32,411 bases of DNA from Spongiibacteraceae bacterium UBA5047 (GTDB lineage Bacteria > Pseudomonadota > Gammaproteobacteria > Pseudomonadales > Spongiibacteraceae). The notes beneath the pieces are model-generated. The model was given only the letters and a program-made list of their open reading frames with translations. It was not told the DNA's origin and ran no database searches. The translations under genes and the position numbers were made by a program. Below, piece by piece: positions 31,567 to 32,411 of the stretch (position 1 is its first letter; every line of letters begins with the position of its first letter). The stretch is from assembly GCA_002415025.1 (NCBI GenBank), contig DIBR01000007.1, positions 2,315 to 34,725 of the forward strand. The letters run 5' to 3'.

Positions 31567-31928
31567 AATGCAGCGGGAGCGCGCTGCGCGGCCCGCGCCA
31601 AGAAATTCGATATATAACGGCTTCTTTTTGTCGGCGTAATGTCAGGGTTGCTCGATAGGTTTTGTAGGCCCGAATAAGCCGCAGGCGTTTCGGGCGTTTC
31701 GGGCGTTGAGGGGTTCGAGGCATCTCCAGCGTACTCAGACCTGGTTCACTCAACGGAAACTCCAGGTACCCACACCAAATCTTCCCCCAGTATTTATGTA
31801 GCGCACAATTCCCGTCCCCGGTTTCACCACACCTGAACAACAGCTCTTGAATTAGAGCGAAATCCCCAAGTCGTGCTACGCTGTGTTACAGAAAATCGCT
31901 GCAAAATTGCTGTAACAGGAGTTATTGA
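31567..31928. other. Unassigned region between terminator and amidohydrolase gene
   Basis: About 360 bp with no recognised gene. A minus-strand frame at 31565-31840 (91 codons, TTG start) stays open further upstream to a stop near 31886, but shows no family motif and no Shine-Dalgarno. The region contains a REP-like piece (GTAGGCCCGAATAAGC, 31664-31679) and a short tandem of CGGGCGTTT (about 31683-31708), both inside that frame, which argues against coding. It may hold a decayed gene. Confidence 0.45.
31884..31917 (+). promoter_or_regulatory. Inverted repeat just upstream of the amidohydrolase start
   Basis: TGTTACAG at 31884-31891 and CTGTAACA at 31910-31917 are perfect inverted copies separated by 18 bp. 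The right arm abuts the Shine-Dalgarno AGGAG (31917-31921). It could be an operator or a leader hairpin. Confidence 0.45.
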
Positions 31929-32411
31929 ATGGGCCACACTTGGAGTGAGCTGGTCGAGCGCGCGGTCGAGTTGCGCCATCAGTTACATCGCTTTCCCGAG
32001 CTTGCCTGGTCGGAAGTGGAAACGGCGAAAACGATTCGTGGTTTGCTGTCTGATATAGGCCTTGAGTGGCGCAGTTGTGCCGATACGGGCACGCTCGCGA
32101 CACTGGCGCCAAAGGCACAAGGGCGCCATATCGCTTTGCGCGCCGATATTGATGCGCTTCCCATTCATGAGTCCAGTGGCGTCAAATGGGCGTCAGAGCG
32201 CGAGGGCTTTATGCATGCCTGCGGGCACGACGGTCATACCGCCACCTTGTTTGCAGCGCTGTGGTGGATGAAGCAGCACGAAGACACATTGCCGGGTCCT
32301 GTGACCTTGTTGTTTCAACCGGCGGAAGAAGGCGGGCATGGTGCCCGGCGCATGGTAGAAGAGGGCGCGCTTAATGGCGTAGAAGCCGTTTATGGCTGGC
32401 ACAACTGGCCG
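31929..32411 (+). CDS. M20-family (M20D) amidohydrolase, 3' end outside the window
   Basis: The first 161 codons are open to the window edge. Motifs are those of the hippurate/IAA-amino-acid/N-acyl-amino-acid hydrolases: LRHQLHRFPEL near the start, ALRADIDALPI, the metal-binding HACGHDGHTA, LLFQPAEEGGHGARRM with the catalytic Glu pair, and YGWHNWP at the edge. It should cleave an amide bond with two metal ions in the active site; the acyl substrate cannot be told. The ATG has AGGAG 7 nt upstream. It follows the tRNA-Leu terminator and an unassigned stretch, where relatives usually carry rimP-nusA-infB. Confidence 0.92.
   Translation, partial: MGHTWSELVERAVELRHQLHRFPELAWSEVETAKTIRGLLSDIGLEWRSCADTGTLATLAPKAQGRHIALRADIDALPIHESSGVKWASEREGFMHACGHDGHTATLFAALWWMKQHEDTLPGPVTLLFQPAEEGGHGARRMVEEGALNGVEAVYGWHNWP

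Overview
The window reads as a housekeeping stretch of a gammaproteobacterial chromosome. Gene order from bamE/fur/recN through grpE-dnaK-dnaJ-dapB, carA-carB-greA, yhbY/rlmE-ftsH and folP-glmM-tpiA-secG-tRNA-Leu is the order known from Pseudomonas and its relatives. FtsH (N-terminus MNDMAKN), Fur (only one of the two central Cys residues) and RlmE all look Pseudomonas/Cellvibrionales-like. hrcA lies between recN and grpE, which fits a marine Cellvibrionales-type genome better than an enteric one. Genus cannot be fixed from the sequence alone.

Layout. 1-300: three 81-bp tandem units carrying a REP-like core, plus one inverted copy. 316-4134: divergent polyphosphate genes ppx and ppk1. 4248-5911 (minus): smpB, a SixA-type phosphatase and a small methyltransferase. 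6017-8118 (plus): a sodium-dependent symporter, ratA and rnfH. 8132-10836: bamE, fur and recN, with two tandem LexA-like boxes in front of recN. 10982-16049: the chaperone block hrcA, grpE, dnaK, dnaJ, with a near-consensus sigma-32 promoter before grpE. 16240-19630: dapB and then a compact three-gene group (CFA-synthase-like methyltransferase, NAPE-PLD-like metallo-hydrolase lipoprotein, hotdog thioesterase). 19631-24924: a carA leader with operator-like repeats and a terminator hairpin, then carA, carB, greA. 24947-28005: yhbY diverging from rlmE-ftsH. 28030-31420: folP, glmM, tpiA, secG. 31434-31519: tRNA-Leu(GAG) closed by a perfect 22-bp-stem terminator. After an unassigned stretch, an M20-type amidohydrolase runs off the right edge.

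The genes mainly serve stress response and quality control (HrcA, GrpE/DnaK/DnaJ, FtsH, SmpB, RecN, Fur, RlmE, GreA), envelope biogenesis (BamE, SecG, GlmM, DapB) and pyrimidine, arginine and folate synthesis. No phage, IS element, CRISPR array or defence system is visible. I did not find a convincing new system. The best candidates for a second look are the lipid-type trio between dapB and carA, whose first Shine-Dalgarno lies in a hairpin loop, the carA leader, the intergenic repeat families, and the break in the usual gene order after tRNA-Leu.
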